Shown here: one piece after another, positions 1 through 8,771 of the stretch
Layout: every line of letters starts with the position of its first letter
Position numbering within the stretch: position 1 is the first letter of the stretch
Source: Bacilli bacterium
GTDB taxonomy: Bacteria; Bacillota_I; Bacilli_A; RF39; UBA660
DNA: 64,000 nucleotides
Assembly (NCBI GenBank): GCA_900768345.1
Contig: CAAGCO010000007.1
Location: 1 to 64,000, forward strand
Reading direction: 5' to 3'
The notes under the pieces: model-generated
Database searches by the model: none
Seen by the model: only the letters and a program-made list of their open reading frames with translations
Told to the model about the DNA's origin: nothing
Translations under genes and position numbers: made by a program

Positions 1-24
1 TACTAATAGATCGATAGTTTAATC
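1..24 (+). rRNA. 23S rRNA, extreme 3' end (partial)
   Basis: The first bases read TACTAATAGATCGA followed by a TTTAATC-like tail. This closely resembles the conserved 3' terminus of Firmicutes 23S rRNA (ACTAATAGATCGAGGACTTAACC). It lies about 70 bp upstream of the 5S gene, as in a 16S-23S-5S operon. Only about 24 bases are inside the window, so the call rests on this short match and on the position before 5S. Confidence 0.7.
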
Positions 25-58
25 ATTTTAATAATTTGATATAGAAAGTCACATTATC

Positions 59-87
59 TTGTTTCCAGAGAACAATTATGGTATAAT
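59..87 (+). promoter_or_regulatory. promoter immediately before the 5S rRNA
   Basis: TTGTTT (59-64), a 17-bp spacer and TATAAT (82-87). A start about 7 bp after the -10 falls at about position 94, the first base of the 5S gene. The 5S could therefore be made without read-through from 23S. Confidence 0.55.
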
Positions 88-93
88 ACATTT

Positions 94-199
94 AATTGGT
101 GACGATAGCAAAGTGGATACACCTCTTCCCATACCGAACAGAGAAGTTAAGCACTTTAACGGCGAAAATAGTGTAAGCGAAGATAGCAAGTTGCCAATT
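94..199 (+). rRNA. 5S ribosomal RNA
   Basis: The segment carries the conserved 5S core (CCCATACCGAACAGAGAAGTTAAGC, positions about 129-152) and complementary ends: AATTGGTGA at the start and TTGCCAATT at the end. The length of about 106 nt is slightly short for a bacterial 5S (usually 115-120). A T-run follows directly (197-207) and can act as terminator with the closing stem. It sits between the 23S end and tRNA-His. Confidence 0.92.
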
Positions 200-228
200 T
201 TTTTTTGCTTATTTTTTTGTTTCTTCTA

Positions 229-257
229 TTGCATTTGTTGTATTTCTTTGATATAAT
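229..257 (+). promoter_or_regulatory. promoter of tRNA-His
   Basis: TTGCAT (229-234), 17-bp spacer, TATAAT (252-257). The expected start lies about 6 nt before the mature tRNA, so the tRNA can be transcribed separately from the rRNA operon. Confidence 0.6.
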
Positions 258-269
258 ACATGTTGCTAT

Positions 270-346
270 GGCGCAATTGGTGAAGTGGTTAACACGGCGG
301 ATTGTGGTCCCGTTATGCGTGGGTTCGATTCCCACATTGCGCCCCA
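270..346 (+). tRNA. tRNA-His (GTG)
   Basis: A full cloverleaf can be folded. The acceptor is GGCGCAAT paired with ATTGCGCC and includes the extra G-1:C73 pair typical of tRNA-His. The D arm contains AAGTGGTTAA, the anticodon loop is TTGTGGT (anticodon GTG), and the T arm is GTGGG-TTCGATT-CCCAC. CCA is encoded at 344-346. The top pair under the anticodon loop (A31 with C39) looks mismatched, which is unusual but isolated. Confidence 0.93.
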
Positions 347-358
347 TATATATAAACT

Positions 359-386
359 AGCCTTTATGGCTTTTTTATTTTTTTCT
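359..386 (+). terminator. intrinsic terminator after tRNA-His
   Basis: A short stem AGCC-TTTAT-GGCT (359-371) is followed by a T-rich run (371-384). The stem is only 4 bp, so strength is uncertain. Confidence 0.5.
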
Positions 387-404
387 AATATTTTATATAA
401 ATTT

Positions 405-433
405 TTCACAAAATATTAACATAAGAGTACTAT
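405..433 (+). promoter_or_regulatory. promoter of the HtrA-like protease gene
   Basis: TTCACA (405-410), 17-bp spacer, TACTAT (428-433). The RBS GAGGTG follows at about 444-449, a few bases before the ATG at 455. Confidence 0.5.
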
Positions 434-454
434 TATTTATAGTGAGGTGAAATT

Positions 455-1594
455 ATGAATGATAAAAAAGATAAAAAGAAAAATGTTAAAGTAATTGATG
501 ATGAACATACTGAGACTCATTCTAAGCCTGAAAATAAGACTTTTAATGCAAATAAATCTACTAATGGTATTGTTTATGTTATTTTAACATTTTGTGTATG
601 CTTGTGCTTGTTTGGTGGCTTTTATGAACTTTACTTAAAACATTTAGTTGTTGAAACGACAAAGACTATTAAAGATGTTACTGTTACTGATACTGGAATT
701 GCAGATGCTGTTGAAAAGGTTTATGATTCTGTTGTTACTGTAAAAAATTATGCTAGAAATCAATTATATTCTACTGGTAGTGGTTTTGTATTTAAAATAG
801 ATGACAAATATGGTTATATTTTAACTAATTATCATGTTATTAATGGTGGTAATGAAGTTTCTGTTGTTTTTACTAACAATAAAGAAGAAAAAGTAACTGT
901 TGTAGGTTATGATGAGTATTCTGATATAGCTGTTTTGGCTGTTGATAAGTCATTAGTTCTATCTACTGCACAAATTGGTAGTAGTAACGATATGAGAATT
1001 GGTGATACAACTTTTGCTGTTGGTACTCCAGTTGATTCAAGTGTTTATTCTTGGAGTGTAACAAGAGGAATACTTAGTGGAAAAAATAGAATGGTTCAAG
1101 TTGATAATTATGTAATGAGTGTTTTACAAACTGATACTGCAATTAATTCTGGAAATAGTGGTGGTCCATTATGCAATTCTAATGGTGAAGTTATTGGTAT
1201 TACGAATATGAAACTTGCTAGTTCACAAATTGAAGGTATGGGATTTGCTATACCTATTGAAGATGCTGTTACAAATGCAGAAACTATTATAAGCGGTAAA
1301 AAGATAAGTAGACCATATTTAGGTGTAAGTATTTATGATAGCAATAATTATTTTAATAATAATACTGGTGTTTATGTTGAATCTGTTGAAAAAAATGGCC
1401 CAGCTGATAAAGCAGGCATTAAGAGTGGGGATAAGATTCTTAAAGTAAATGATGTTGATATAGCTAATACATCATATTTTAGATATCAATTATATAAATA
1501 TAATATTGGAGATAAGATTAAGATAACAATTGAAAGAAATGGTAGTGAAAAGACTTTAACAGTTACTTTGACAGGAAGTGGAGAGAAAAATTAA
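455..1594 (+). CDS. htrA: membrane-anchored HtrA/DegP-type serine protease with PDZ domain
   Basis: This 379-residue protein is a trypsin-fold quality-control protease acting outside the membrane on misfolded or secreted proteins. It has a charged cytoplasmic N-terminus (1-37), one TM segment (about 38-62), the protease domain and a C-terminal PDZ domain (about 285-375). The triad is visible: His127 in NYHVIN, Asp157 in SDIAVL and Ser235 in the signature GNSGGP. The PDZ domain has the usual substrate loop ahead of an AGI-x-GD turn. The ATG at 455 has a well-placed GAGGTG. Size and architecture match Bacillus HtrA/HtrB/YyxA; which paralogue cannot be told. It is a single-gene unit with its own promoter and terminator and converges on the next gene. 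In a genome with this many secreted proteins a secretion-stress role is likely, which is inference. Confidence 0.93.
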   Translation: MNDKKDKKKNVKVIDDEHTETHSKPENKTFNANKSTNGIVYVILTFCVCLCLFGGFYELYLKHLVVETTKTIKDVTVTDTGIADAVEKVYDSVVTVKNYARNQLYSTGSGFVFKIDDKYGYILTNYHVINGGNEVSVVFTNNKEEKVTVVGYDEYSDIAVLAVDKSLVLSTAQIGSSNDMRIGDTTFAVGTPVDSSVYSWSVTRGILSGKNRMVQVDNYVMSVLQTDTAINSGNSGGPLCNSNGEVIGITNMKLASSQIEGMGFAIPIEDAVTNAETIISGKKISRPYLGVSIYDSNNYFNNNTGVYVESVEKNGPADKAGIKSGDKILKVNDVDIANTSYFRYQLYKYNIGDKIKITIERNGSEKTLTVTLTGSGEKN

Positions 1595-1620
1595 AACACT
1601 GAATTAATTTTCAGTGTTTT
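1593..1620. terminator. bidirectional terminator between htrA and the metallopeptidase
   Basis: The stem AAAACACTGAA / TTCAGTGTTTT has a short TTAATT loop, with A-rich and T-rich flanks on both sides. It overlaps the end of htrA and abuts the stop codon of the convergent gene, so it probably serves both strands. Confidence 0.8.
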
Positions 1621-3027
1621 TTATCTTGTTAAATTTGGTATTTCAATACCTATTTGTTTACAATATTCATCTGCATTTTCATAAAATCTATTTTTATCTA
1701 TATGATATTCTTCTGGGACATCAAATGTTATTGTTTTTACTAATCTTTCTATTGCTTCCTTGCATTCATCATAACTCATATCTGGTGTTATATATTTTTG
1801 TAAATACATTGATGAAATATAGTCATATATTGGGTAGTATTCACTTTCTTCAATCTCTATTTTATCGTTGTGATAGTCGTTAAATTGTACTTCCATTAAT
1901 TGAAGTATAGAAGCAGCATAATTGTTGTCTCCATTATGTTCATCTAATTTTTTTACAAAATATCCTAAACTATGATTCATGTAGTCTGAAATTTTGTAGT
2001 TATCCATACAATCTAGAATTACACTAAAATAATTACTTTGTAATTGATAGGCTATGTCTTTTTCATCGTAATCGAATAAACTAACAGCAAAAATTGAGTT
2101 AAGTGCTTCTGCTGAAGTTGTAGTATAAAAATTTAATCCTTCGCATTGAACTCTAATTTGTTTTTTATCTGAGTCCCAGAAACCTGTTCTAGCTGCATGA
2201 CATAGTTCATGATAGATTACTTGATATTCCCAAGTTCCTTCTTTATATTCATTATCTTTTAGTACATATATTTTATTTTGAGTTCTTATATAGCAACCGT
2301 ATGAATCCATTGATAAACTCTCTAGTGCGAGTTCATTTTTTGTACATTCTACAACTTCCAAAGTTTTTAGATTTTCATATAATATTCTTTTTTCAGCGTC
2401 TGGTTGTTTTTCATATAGATCATCAATAAATTTGTTAATAATTTCTTTATATCTTGGTGTTATTTTACTATTATGATCAACTACATTGTGCATTTCTTCA
2501 GCGCTTACACTTGAATAATTTAAAACTTTATCTAAGTATTCATTATCATAAACATAAATATATTGTGAGTATTTATTTTCCAAGTATGTATCAACTTCAA
2601 ATTCTTCCGGGGAATCTTCTACTTCAAAAGATATATGATTAATTATTGATGAACTATTTTCACCGTAATTTCCAACTTCACTATAGCTTTGTGATGGTGC
2701 GCTTGGATTTATGTGATGACCAATCTCTTGTACTGTTGCTTGTAAAAATAAATATGATGTAAGTGTTAATGGTACTGCTAATGTTCCTATTAAAATTTTT
2801 GGTATTAATCTTAATTTTTTCTTTTCTTTTTTATCTTTTTGAATATTTAATATATGTGGTGTTTTGCAAAATGCATTGCATAATTCTTTATATATTGGTA
2901 GTGGAATATATGAAAGTTGATTATTATCTTTTAATTCAAGAAAAAAGTATTTATTTTGATCGTCAATATACATTATGTATCTTTTTCCATTAAATTTTAA
3001 TCTTACTAATTCTCTATATTCTTTCAT
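1621..3027 (-). CDS. membrane-anchored HExxH metallopeptidase-like protein, unknown family
   Basis: The protein has 468 residues with a small N-terminal domain (1-70), a Lys-rich stretch, one TM segment (about 75-95) and a large predicted extracellular part. The motif HELCH (H273, E274, H277) matches the zincin HExxH signature, and an acidic TSAEA motif about 35-40 residues later is a candidate third ligand. I do not recognise the family. The longest frame starts at a TTG (3045), but AGGAG sits just before the ATG at 3027 (MKEYREL), so that start is used. The gene is divergent from essC with about 120 bp between start codons. This makes a link to type VII secretion possible but unproven. The N-terminal domain could instead be a small sensor of unknown ligand. 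Confidence 0.6.
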   Translation of the reverse strand: MKEYRELVRLKFNGKRYIMYIDDQNKYFFLELKDNNQLSYIPLPIYKELCNAFCKTPHILNIQKDKKEKKKLRLIPKILIGTLAVPLTLTSYLFLQATVQEIGHHINPSAPSQSYSEVGNYGENSSSIINHISFEVEDSPEEFEVDTYLENKYSQYIYVYDNEYLDKVLNYSSVSAEEMHNVVDHNSKITPRYKEIINKFIDDLYEKQPDAEKRILYENLKTLEVVECTKNELALESLSMDSYGCYIRTQNKIYVLKDNEYKEGTWEYQVIYHELCHAARTGFWDSDKKQIRVQCEGLNFYTTTSAEALNSIFAVSLFDYDEKDIAYQLQSNYFSVILDCMDNYKISDYMNHSLGYFVKKLDEHNGDNNYAASILQLMEVQFNDYHNDKIEIEESEYYPIYDYISSMYLQKYITPDMSYDECKEAIERLVKTITFDVPEEYHIDKNRFYENADEYCKQIGIEIPNLTR

Positions 3028-3049
3028 GTTTTCTCCTACTTTCAATATT

Positions 3050-3078
3050 ATTATAGTTTATAATTTTTAAGATATCAA
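3050..3078 (-). promoter_or_regulatory. promoter of the metallopeptidase gene
   Basis: On the minus strand: TTGATA (3078-3073), 17-bp spacer, TATAAT (3055-3050). It lies back to back with the essC promoter, whose -35 begins 16 bp away, so one regulator could control both. Confidence 0.6.
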
Positions 3079-3093
3079 TATTGGTGTTTTTAA

Positions 3094-3122
3094 TTGACAT
3101 TGATTTTATCCTAATGTATACT
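3094..3122 (+). promoter_or_regulatory. promoter of the essC-esaB unit
   Basis: This is a near-consensus sigma-A promoter: TTGACA (3094-3099), 17-bp spacer, TATACT (3117-3122). Transcription is expected to begin near 3129, which puts the ATG at 3128 at or before the start site. This supports the GTG at 3149 as start of EssC. Confidence 0.75.
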
Positions 3123-3148
3123 TTATTATGAATAGAGTAGGTGTAAAT

Positions 3149-6100
3149 GTGATAGTTTATTTATTTAATGATATATATTTTAATAAAGTAAATTTACCTG
3201 TTAAAATTAATGGTGTTTATCCTTTATATTTAAATGATAGAACCTTTTTGGGAAATGTTGAAGAATTTGATGGCAAATGGGTTTTGAAACTTGCAGATAA
3301 TATTTCTTCTGAAGGGAATTCTATGCCTAATATTTCTAATTATTCTTCATTTAAATTATTAGATTCCAATAATGAAAATAATATCATACATGTTTATGTT
3401 TTACCTACTTATGATGAAAATTTAAAGAGATATGAAGTAAGAACTGAAAAGTTTAGTCTAGGAAAATCAAATTGTGATATTAATTATAATATAGATGATG
3501 TTAAAGATAGTATAATTAATTTTGAATATAAAGATGGAAAATGGAATTTAGAAACTGAATGTGATAATGTTTTTATTTCAAATGATAGAATTAAGAAGAA
3601 GACTTTATTTAATGGTGATTTTTTATTTTTCTATGGTTTAAAAATTATCTTTTTAGATAAATATATGATTGTAAATAATGCTTTTAACTTGTCTATGTTA
3701 CAGGATAAGTTTGTTGTTAAACTTTTTAGTAGTTCACCATATTTTAATGGAAAAGTAGTTACTGATGATGATATTCCTTTGTTTAGTAAGGATGATTATT
3801 ATTTTAAATCTCCAAGATTTAATTCGATTATGGAGGAAGAACAAGTTTATATAGATGAACCTCCTGAACCAATTGTACCTAATGATATGCCTATGATATT
3901 ATCAGTAGGGCCAAGATTAACAATGCTTTGTACATCAATTATATCTTTAGTTAGTTATGTAACAGCATATCTTGAAGGTACTGCTACTAAGTCTAGGTTT
4001 ATTATGTCTGCTATTACTATATCAGTTATGATTATTGGTGCACTTTTTTGGCCAGCTATGACTAGTTTGTTCAATAAAAGATCAATTAAAAAGAAAGAAA
4101 AGAAACGTCAAGAAAAATATAAACAATATTTAGAGAAGAAAAGACACGAAATTGAATTAATTAAGAATAAGCAAAGACAAGTAATAATGGAGAATGCAAC
4201 TTCTCTTGAAAATTGTAAATTGATTATTGATACAAAGCCTCGTACATTATGGCAAAGAAATATTGAGAATAGTGATTTTTTACTTATAAGACTTGGTATT
4301 GGAAATGTTAAAACTAAAATTAAAATTGATATTCCTAGAGAACAATTTTCTATGGAAGAAGAGGATAATTTATTTAGTGAACTTAAGAATGTTGTATCTG
4401 ATTCTTTAATGATTAAAGGTGCTCCATTAACAGTAAATCTTGTAGAAAATAATATAACTGGTATAGTTGGAAATCCAGCTCTTGTGAAACAATTTATTGA
4501 TGGAGTTTTTTTACAGATAATGACATTTCATGCATATACAGATTTAAAGATAATTGTTTATACTAAAAATGAAAATAAATGGGATTATTTGAAAATTTTA
4601 CCTCATTGTTGGGATAATCAAAAAACAATTCGATATTTTACTACTAATTTAGATGAGTTAAATACTGTAACTGTCGATTTAGAGAAAATATTTGATGCTA
4701 GAGTTTCAAATGATGAAGAAGTTCAAATAGATGAAGATGGTAGAGAAGATACTCCTGAAGAATTATATAAGAACTATAAACCTTATTATCTAATTTTTAC
4801 AGATGATATAAATTCTATAAGAAATGTTTCATTAATTAAAAAAATATTAAAATATAAGAAGAATTTAGGTTTTTCTATGTTGATGTTTAATGATAGATTA
4901 TCTACGTTACCAAGTGAGACATCTACATTTATTAATATTGATGAACCTCAATCTGGTCTTGTAACTAATGATTTATCTGAGGATAATCAAAAACAATTTA
5001 CAGCTGAAATTGATAAAGATATCGATGTTTATGAATGTGCTCAAAAATTAGCTAATGTTCCAATTAATGTTGAAAAGGCTAAGTATGAACTTCCTACATC
5101 ACTTTCTTTTTTGGAAATGTATGGAGTTGGTAAAGTTGAACAATTAAATATATCTGAAAAATGGGTTAATAATAATCCTGTTAATAGTTTATCTGTACCT
5201 ATAGGTGTTGATCAAAATGGTGAATTATTTAAAATGGATATTCATGAAAAAGCATATGGTCCTCATGGATTAGTTGCTGGTACAACTGGTAGTGGTAAAT
5301 CTGAATGGATTGTAACGTATATACTATCATTAGCTGTTAATTTCCATCCAGATGAAGTCCAATTTGTGTTAATAGATTATAAAGGTGGAGGTTTGGCATT
5401 AAGCTTTGAAAATTCTGAAATGGGTATAAGATTACCTCATTTAGCAGGAACTATAACTAACTTAGATAAATCTGCTATAAATAGAGCTATTGCATCTTTA
5501 GAATCTGAATTAAAAAGAAGACAATCTATATTTAATGATGCTCGTGAAAAATTAAAAGAAGGTTCAATGAACATATATAAGTATCAACAATTCTATAGAA
5601 AAGGAATGCTTAGTGAACCTTTAAGTCATCTTTTAATTATTTGTGATGAGTTTGCTGAACTTAAGCAACAACAGCCTGAATTTATGGAACAATTAATTTC
5701 TATATCTCGTATAGGACGTAGCCTTGGAGTACATTTAATTTTAGCGACACAAAAACCTAGTGGTGTTGTTAATGACCAAATTTGGTCTAACTCTAAATTT
5801 AAAGTTTGTTTAAAAGTTCAAGATAAAGGTGACTCTAATGAAATATTAAAAAAACCTGATGCTGCTTTCTTAAAACAAACAGGAGCTTTTTACTTAGAAG
5901 TTGGTAATGATGATTATTATAATTTGGGACAATCTGCTTGGGCTGGTGCTAAATACTATCCAAGTGATGTTTTAAAGAAGAAGATTGATCAGTCTGTTCA
6001 ATATATTGATAATATTGGTAGAACTATTAATGTTTATGATGATATTGATGTAAATGTTCAAAAAGAAAATAAGGGTGAACAATTAATTAATATAGTTCAA

Positions 6101-7708
6101 TATATAGATGGTCTTGCAAAGAAAGAAAATTATTCTTCTAGAAAATTATGGTTACCTAATGTAAAAGAGGTAAGTTACTTAAGTGAGTTAGTAAAGAAAT
6201 ATAATCATAAACCAGAAAGTTATAATTTTAATGTTCCTATTGGTGAATATGATGAGCCAAGAAAACAAGAGCAAGGTTTATTAAGTATTGATTTAGAAAA
6301 GGGTAATATTGCTATTATTGGTCAAACTGGTAGTGGAAAAGAAAACTTAATATCAACTATTTTATGGTCTAGTATGATAGAACATACACCTCAAGAAATT
6401 AATCATTATATTGTTGATTTTGGTGCTGAAACATTAAAGAAATTTGCAAAGTTTCCTCATGTTGGTGAAGTTATTTTTCAAAGTGAACTTGATCGTTTTG
6501 CAGATTTATTAGAACTTATTAATGGTGAATTAGAAGAAAGAAAAGAATTGTTTTCTGATTATAATGGTTCATATGAATATTATAATAAAATGAGTGGTAA
6601 AAAATTACCTTTAATAGTATTTACAATAAATTCTTATGATGTTCTTTTAGAATTAGTGCCTAAAGCTGCTGATATATTTATATCACTATTTAGAGATGCA
6701 CCTAGATATGGAATTATTATAATAGTTAGTTCTTCTACTAATACTGTACTTAGATCTAGACAATTACAATACTTTAATCATGTTATTATGCTACAAATGC
6801 AAGATGAATCATTATATAGAGCTACAACCAATTGTAGAAAAGATTTATTACCTACTAGAGTATTTGGTAGAGGAATTTGCAAAATTGGTATTGATGAAGA
6901 TAGTTATTGTGAGTTCCAAACTGCATTTATCGCTCCAGAAGAAAATTTATATGAATATATTAAAAATACAGCAAATCAATTAGTTGATTACTATAAAGTA
7001 AAAGCTAAACAGCTTGCTAAAATACCTGAAACAGTTACAAGTGATGACTTAGTTAAATATATTACTGATTTATCTGCTGTACCAATAGGATTTAATTTCT
7101 ATGAAAAAGACATTGCTAAATATAATTTACTTGATAATAAGATTAACTTGATAACTGCAAAAGATATTAAAGATAGTGAAAAGTTTATATATGGTTTAGT
7201 TAATATAATTGGAAAACATCCTAATGTTAAAGTTAGAGTTGTTGATTTACTTGGTATATTTAAAAAGCAAATACTTGATATTAAATTATTTAATGATGGT
7301 TATAATAATGTATTTGGTGCTTTAGAAAATGATGTTTTAAATAGAACTGATTCACAAGATTTTGCTGTCAATATTATTATTGGTGCTGGTCAATATAAAA
7401 AGAAACTATCTAAAGGTGGAGTAGAAGTTGCTAATAATATGTTTAGCAAAATTATTAATTCTAAAAAATGTGTATTTATTCTTATAGATGATTATGATAA
7501 GATTAGAACTTTAAAACTAGAGTCTTGGTTCTCAAATGTTAATACTACAAATGGTATTTGGCTTGGTACTGGATTTAGTTCTCAAAGTATATTCTCTTGT
7601 AATACAGTTACTCAAGATGATAAAAAATATTCTTATGAGGGACTTGCTTATAGTATTAAGGATTCAAATTATACTGTTGTAAAAACTATGTTGGATGGTG
7701 AAGAGTAA
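3149..7708 (+). CDS. essC: type VII secretion ATPase EssC (FtsK/SpoIIIE family)
   Basis: EssC is the motor of the Firmicutes type VII (Ess/Yuk) system and drives export of WXG100-type substrates. The protein has 1519 residues. The N-terminal part is FHA-like (about 1-200), followed by two TM segments (about 255-310), a Lys-rich coiled linker and then the ATPase domains. Domain 1 has an intact Walker A, AGTTGSGKS (about 709-717), and Walker B LIICDEFAEL. Domain 2 keeps a Walker A, GQTGSGKE (about 1058), but its Walker B is weak. Domain 3 is degenerate, as is usual for EssC. The longest frame begins with an ATG at 3128, but AGTAGGTG lies at 3137-3143 and is well placed for the GTG at 3149. It overlaps esaB by one base (TAATG). 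Confidence 0.95.
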   Translation: MIVYLFNDIYFNKVNLPVKINGVYPLYLNDRTFLGNVEEFDGKWVLKLADNISSEGNSMPNISNYSSFKLLDSNNENNIIHVYVLPTYDENLKRYEVRTEKFSLGKSNCDINYNIDDVKDSIINFEYKDGKWNLETECDNVFISNDRIKKKTLFNGDFLFFYGLKIIFLDKYMIVNNAFNLSMLQDKFVVKLFSSSPYFNGKVVTDDDIPLFSKDDYYFKSPRFNSIMEEEQVYIDEPPEPIVPNDMPMILSVGPRLTMLCTSIISLVSYVTAYLEGTATKSRFIMSAITISVMIIGALFWPAMTSLFNKRSIKKKEKKRQEKYKQYLEKKRHEIELIKNKQRQVIMENATSLENCKLIIDTKPRTLWQRNIENSDFLLIRLGIGNVKTKIKIDIPREQFSMEEEDNLFSELKNVVSDSLMIKGAPLTVNLVENNITGIVGNPALVKQFIDGVFLQIMTFHAYTDLKIIVYTKNENKWDYLKILPHCWDNQKTIRYFTTNLDELNTVTVDLEKIFDARVSNDEEVQIDEDGREDTPEELYKNYKPYYLIFTDDINSIRNVSLIKKILKYKKNLGFSMLMFNDRLSTLPSETSTFINIDEPQSGLVTNDLSEDNQKQFTAEIDKDIDVYECAQKLANVPINVEKAKYELPTSLSFLEMYGVGKVEQLNISEKWVNNNPVNSLSVPIGVDQNGELFKMDIHEKAYGPHGLVAGTTGSGKSEWIVTYILSLAVNFHPDEVQFVLIDYKGGGLALSFENSEMGIRLPHLAGTITNLDKSAINRAIASLESELKRRQSIFNDAREKLKEGSMNIYKYQQFYRKGMLSEPLSHLLIICDEFAELKQQQPEFMEQLISISRIGRSLGVHLILATQKPSGVVNDQIWSNSKFKVCLKVQDKGDSNEILKKPDAAFLKQTGAFYLEVGNDDYYNLGQSAWAGAKYYPSDVLKKKIDQSVQYIDNIGRTINVYDDIDVNVQKENKGEQLINIVQYIDGLAKKENYSSRKLWLPNVKEVSYLSELVKKYNHKPESYNFNVPIGEYDEPRKQEQGLLSIDLEKGNIAIIGQTGSGKENLISTILWSSMIEHTPQEINHYIVDFGAETLKKFAKFPHVGEVIFQSELDRFADLLELINGELEERKELFSDYNGSYEYYNKMSGKKLPLIVFTINSYDVLLELVPKAADIFISLFRDAPRYGIIIIVSSSTNTVLRSRQLQYFNHVIMLQMQDESLYRATTNCRKDLLPTRVFGRGICKIGIDEDSYCEFQTAFIAPEENLYEYIKNTANQLVDYYKVKAKQLAKIPETVTSDDLVKYITDLSAVPIGFNFYEKDIAKYNLLDNKINLITAKDIKDSEKFIYGLVNIIGKHPNVKVRVVDLLGIFKKQILDIKLFNDGYNNVFGALENDVLNRTDSQDFAVNIIIGAGQYKKKLSKGGVEVANNMFSKIINSKKCVFILIDDYDKIRTLKLESWFSNVNTTNGIWLGTGFSSQSIFSCNTVTQDDKKYSYEGLAYSIKDSNYTVVKTMLDGEE

Positions 7709-7962
7709 TGGAATATAAAATATTAATAAAATTATTTTTACCGGAATTAGAGCAAAGTTATGAAATGTATATTCCAGTTAATAGAACTGTAGGACAAGTA
7801 ATTGAACTTATGAATAAAGTAGTAAATGATATTACATTAAATATTTATCCTGTAAAAGAAGGATTACAACTTATGAATAGAAGAGATAATACTTTATATG
7901 ATTATAATGAACTTATTAGAAACACAAATATAAGGAATGGTACCGAATTGGTTATGTTTTAA
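7708..7962 (+). CDS. esaB: EsaB/YukD-like ubiquitin-fold type VII component
   Basis: This small 84-residue protein follows essC with a TAATG overlap. Length, position and the pattern of a beta-grasp fold (an N-terminal ILIKLFLP strand, a TVGQVIELMNKV helix and a C-terminal GTELVMF strand) match EsaB/YukD. These are cytoplasmic ubiquitin-like proteins required for or regulating type VII secretion in S. aureus and B. subtilis. A terminator directly after it ends the two-gene unit, so the substrate genes downstream form a separate transcript. Confidence 0.85.
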   Translation: MEYKILIKLFLPELEQSYEMYIPVNRTVGQVIELMNKVVNDITLNIYPVKEGLQLMNRRDNTLYDYNELIRNTNIRNGTELVMF

Positions 7963-7989
7963 AAAGATGTTTAAATAACATCTTTTTTT
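7961..7989 (+). terminator. terminator of essC-esaB
   Basis: Stem AAAAAGATGTT / AACATCTTTTT around a TAAAT loop, then a T-run to 7989. Confidence 0.8.
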
Positions 7990-8058
7990 GTAAATCTTTT
8001 GTCAATATTTTTCTTGCTTTGTTGATTAATTTTTAAATAAAATATATATTTAATTTAG

Positions 8059-8079
8059 AGTATAGAGGATATATACTCA
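8059..8079. promoter_or_regulatory. perfect 7-bp inverted repeat upstream of the WXG100 operon
   Basis: GAGTATA - GAGGATA - TATACTC (8059-8065 / 8073-8079). It ends 18 bp before the first start codon (8098), ahead of the GGAGG RBS. It has no T-run, so it is not a terminator. It may be an operator, or a 5' UTR hairpin affecting translation. No convincing -35/-10 pair was found in 7990-8097; an extended TATACT occurs within the right arm itself. Confidence 0.4.
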
Positions 8080-8097
8080 GGTTAAGTTGGAGGTAAG

Positions 8098-8451
8098 ATG
8101 AATACTGATTTTTTAGGTGGTGTTAATGAAACTGATATTCGTACTCTTGGTGTTGAAATTCTAAAAAGCAGTGAAAGAATTTCTGATATTTTTGATTCAA
8201 TTGATGCTAAGATGAACGAGTTACCTGATTATTATAAGTCTTCTTCTTCTGATGAGTTTTGTAGATCATATGAAGCGTTTAGAAAAAATTATGAATTAAT
8301 TAAAGCAAATATTATTTCATATTCTGATGATTTATTTAGACTTGTTGATAAGATGAAAGAAGGTTTAGATGAAGTGTCATCTATGATTGAAAACTTTACC
8401 GAGGATAGAAAGTCAAAAGCGAAAGTAATTGAGTATAAGGAGGTGCTTTAA
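8098..8451 (+). CDS. small helical ESX-like protein lacking WxG
   Basis: The 117-residue protein is predicted to be a helical hairpin: helix, short turn around residues 40-50 (LPDYYKSSSSDEF), helix. This is the WXG100/ESX layout with the Trp-x-Gly replaced by a Ser-rich turn. It opens the second type VII transcript, with a strong RBS (GGAGG). Its stop is immediately followed by the start of a true WXG100 gene, so it may be that protein's partner (ESX proteins often form heterodimers). It could instead be a chaperone or targeting factor. The helical pattern and context are seen; the pairing is inferred. Confidence 0.7.
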   Translation: MNTDFLGGVNETDIRTLGVEILKSSERISDIFDSIDAKMNELPDYYKSSSSDEFCRSYEAFRKNYELIKANIISYSDDLFRLVDKMKEGLDEVSSMIENFTEDRKSKAKVIEYKEVL

Positions 8452-8766
8452 ATGGCTTTAAATATCGAAAAGGCTACTTTAGGTTATGATGCTAATAATG
8501 TTACGGCTGCTATCAATAGTTTAAACACTGATGTAATCGTTGCATCTGAAAACAAATTAAAATCTAGTCTTTCAACACTTTTTAGTGCTGTTGATTCAGT
8601 ATGGGTTGGACAATCAGCTGAACAATTCAAAAAAAATATGGATTATGATGTTGAAACTATTTGTCAATCATTAGAGGAAACTCACAAAATATTAGAAACA
8701 GAATTAAATCAAATTGTAAACAAGATGGATGAAGTTGATCAAAATCTTGTTCAAGGAAGGGGATAG
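8452..8766 (+). CDS. WXG100 family type VII secretion protein (EsxA-like)
   Basis: This 104-residue helical hairpin has WVGQSAEQF at the turn (WxG at about residues 46-48) and lies next to EssC, the hallmark of secreted ESX proteins. AAGGAGGTG (8438-8446) is ideally spaced. It starts right after the preceding stop, which suggests translational coupling and matched amounts of the two proteins. The C-terminal helix lacks an obvious YxxxD/E export motif, so the signal may be supplied by a partner. Confidence 0.9.
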   Translation: MALNIEKATLGYDANNVTAAINSLNTDVIVASENKLKSSLSTLFSAVDSVWVGQSAEQFKKNMDYDVETICQSLEETHKILETELNQIVNKMDEVDQNLVQGRG

Positions 8767-8771
8767 TAGTT

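Noticed and set aside
59..256. 65-codon open frame across the 5S rRNA
   Set aside because: It overlaps the 5S gene and its promoter, with no RBS.
3128..3148. EssC start at the ATG at 3128
   Set aside because: The predicted transcription start is at about 3129, no RBS precedes that ATG, and AGTAGGTG fits the GTG at 3149.
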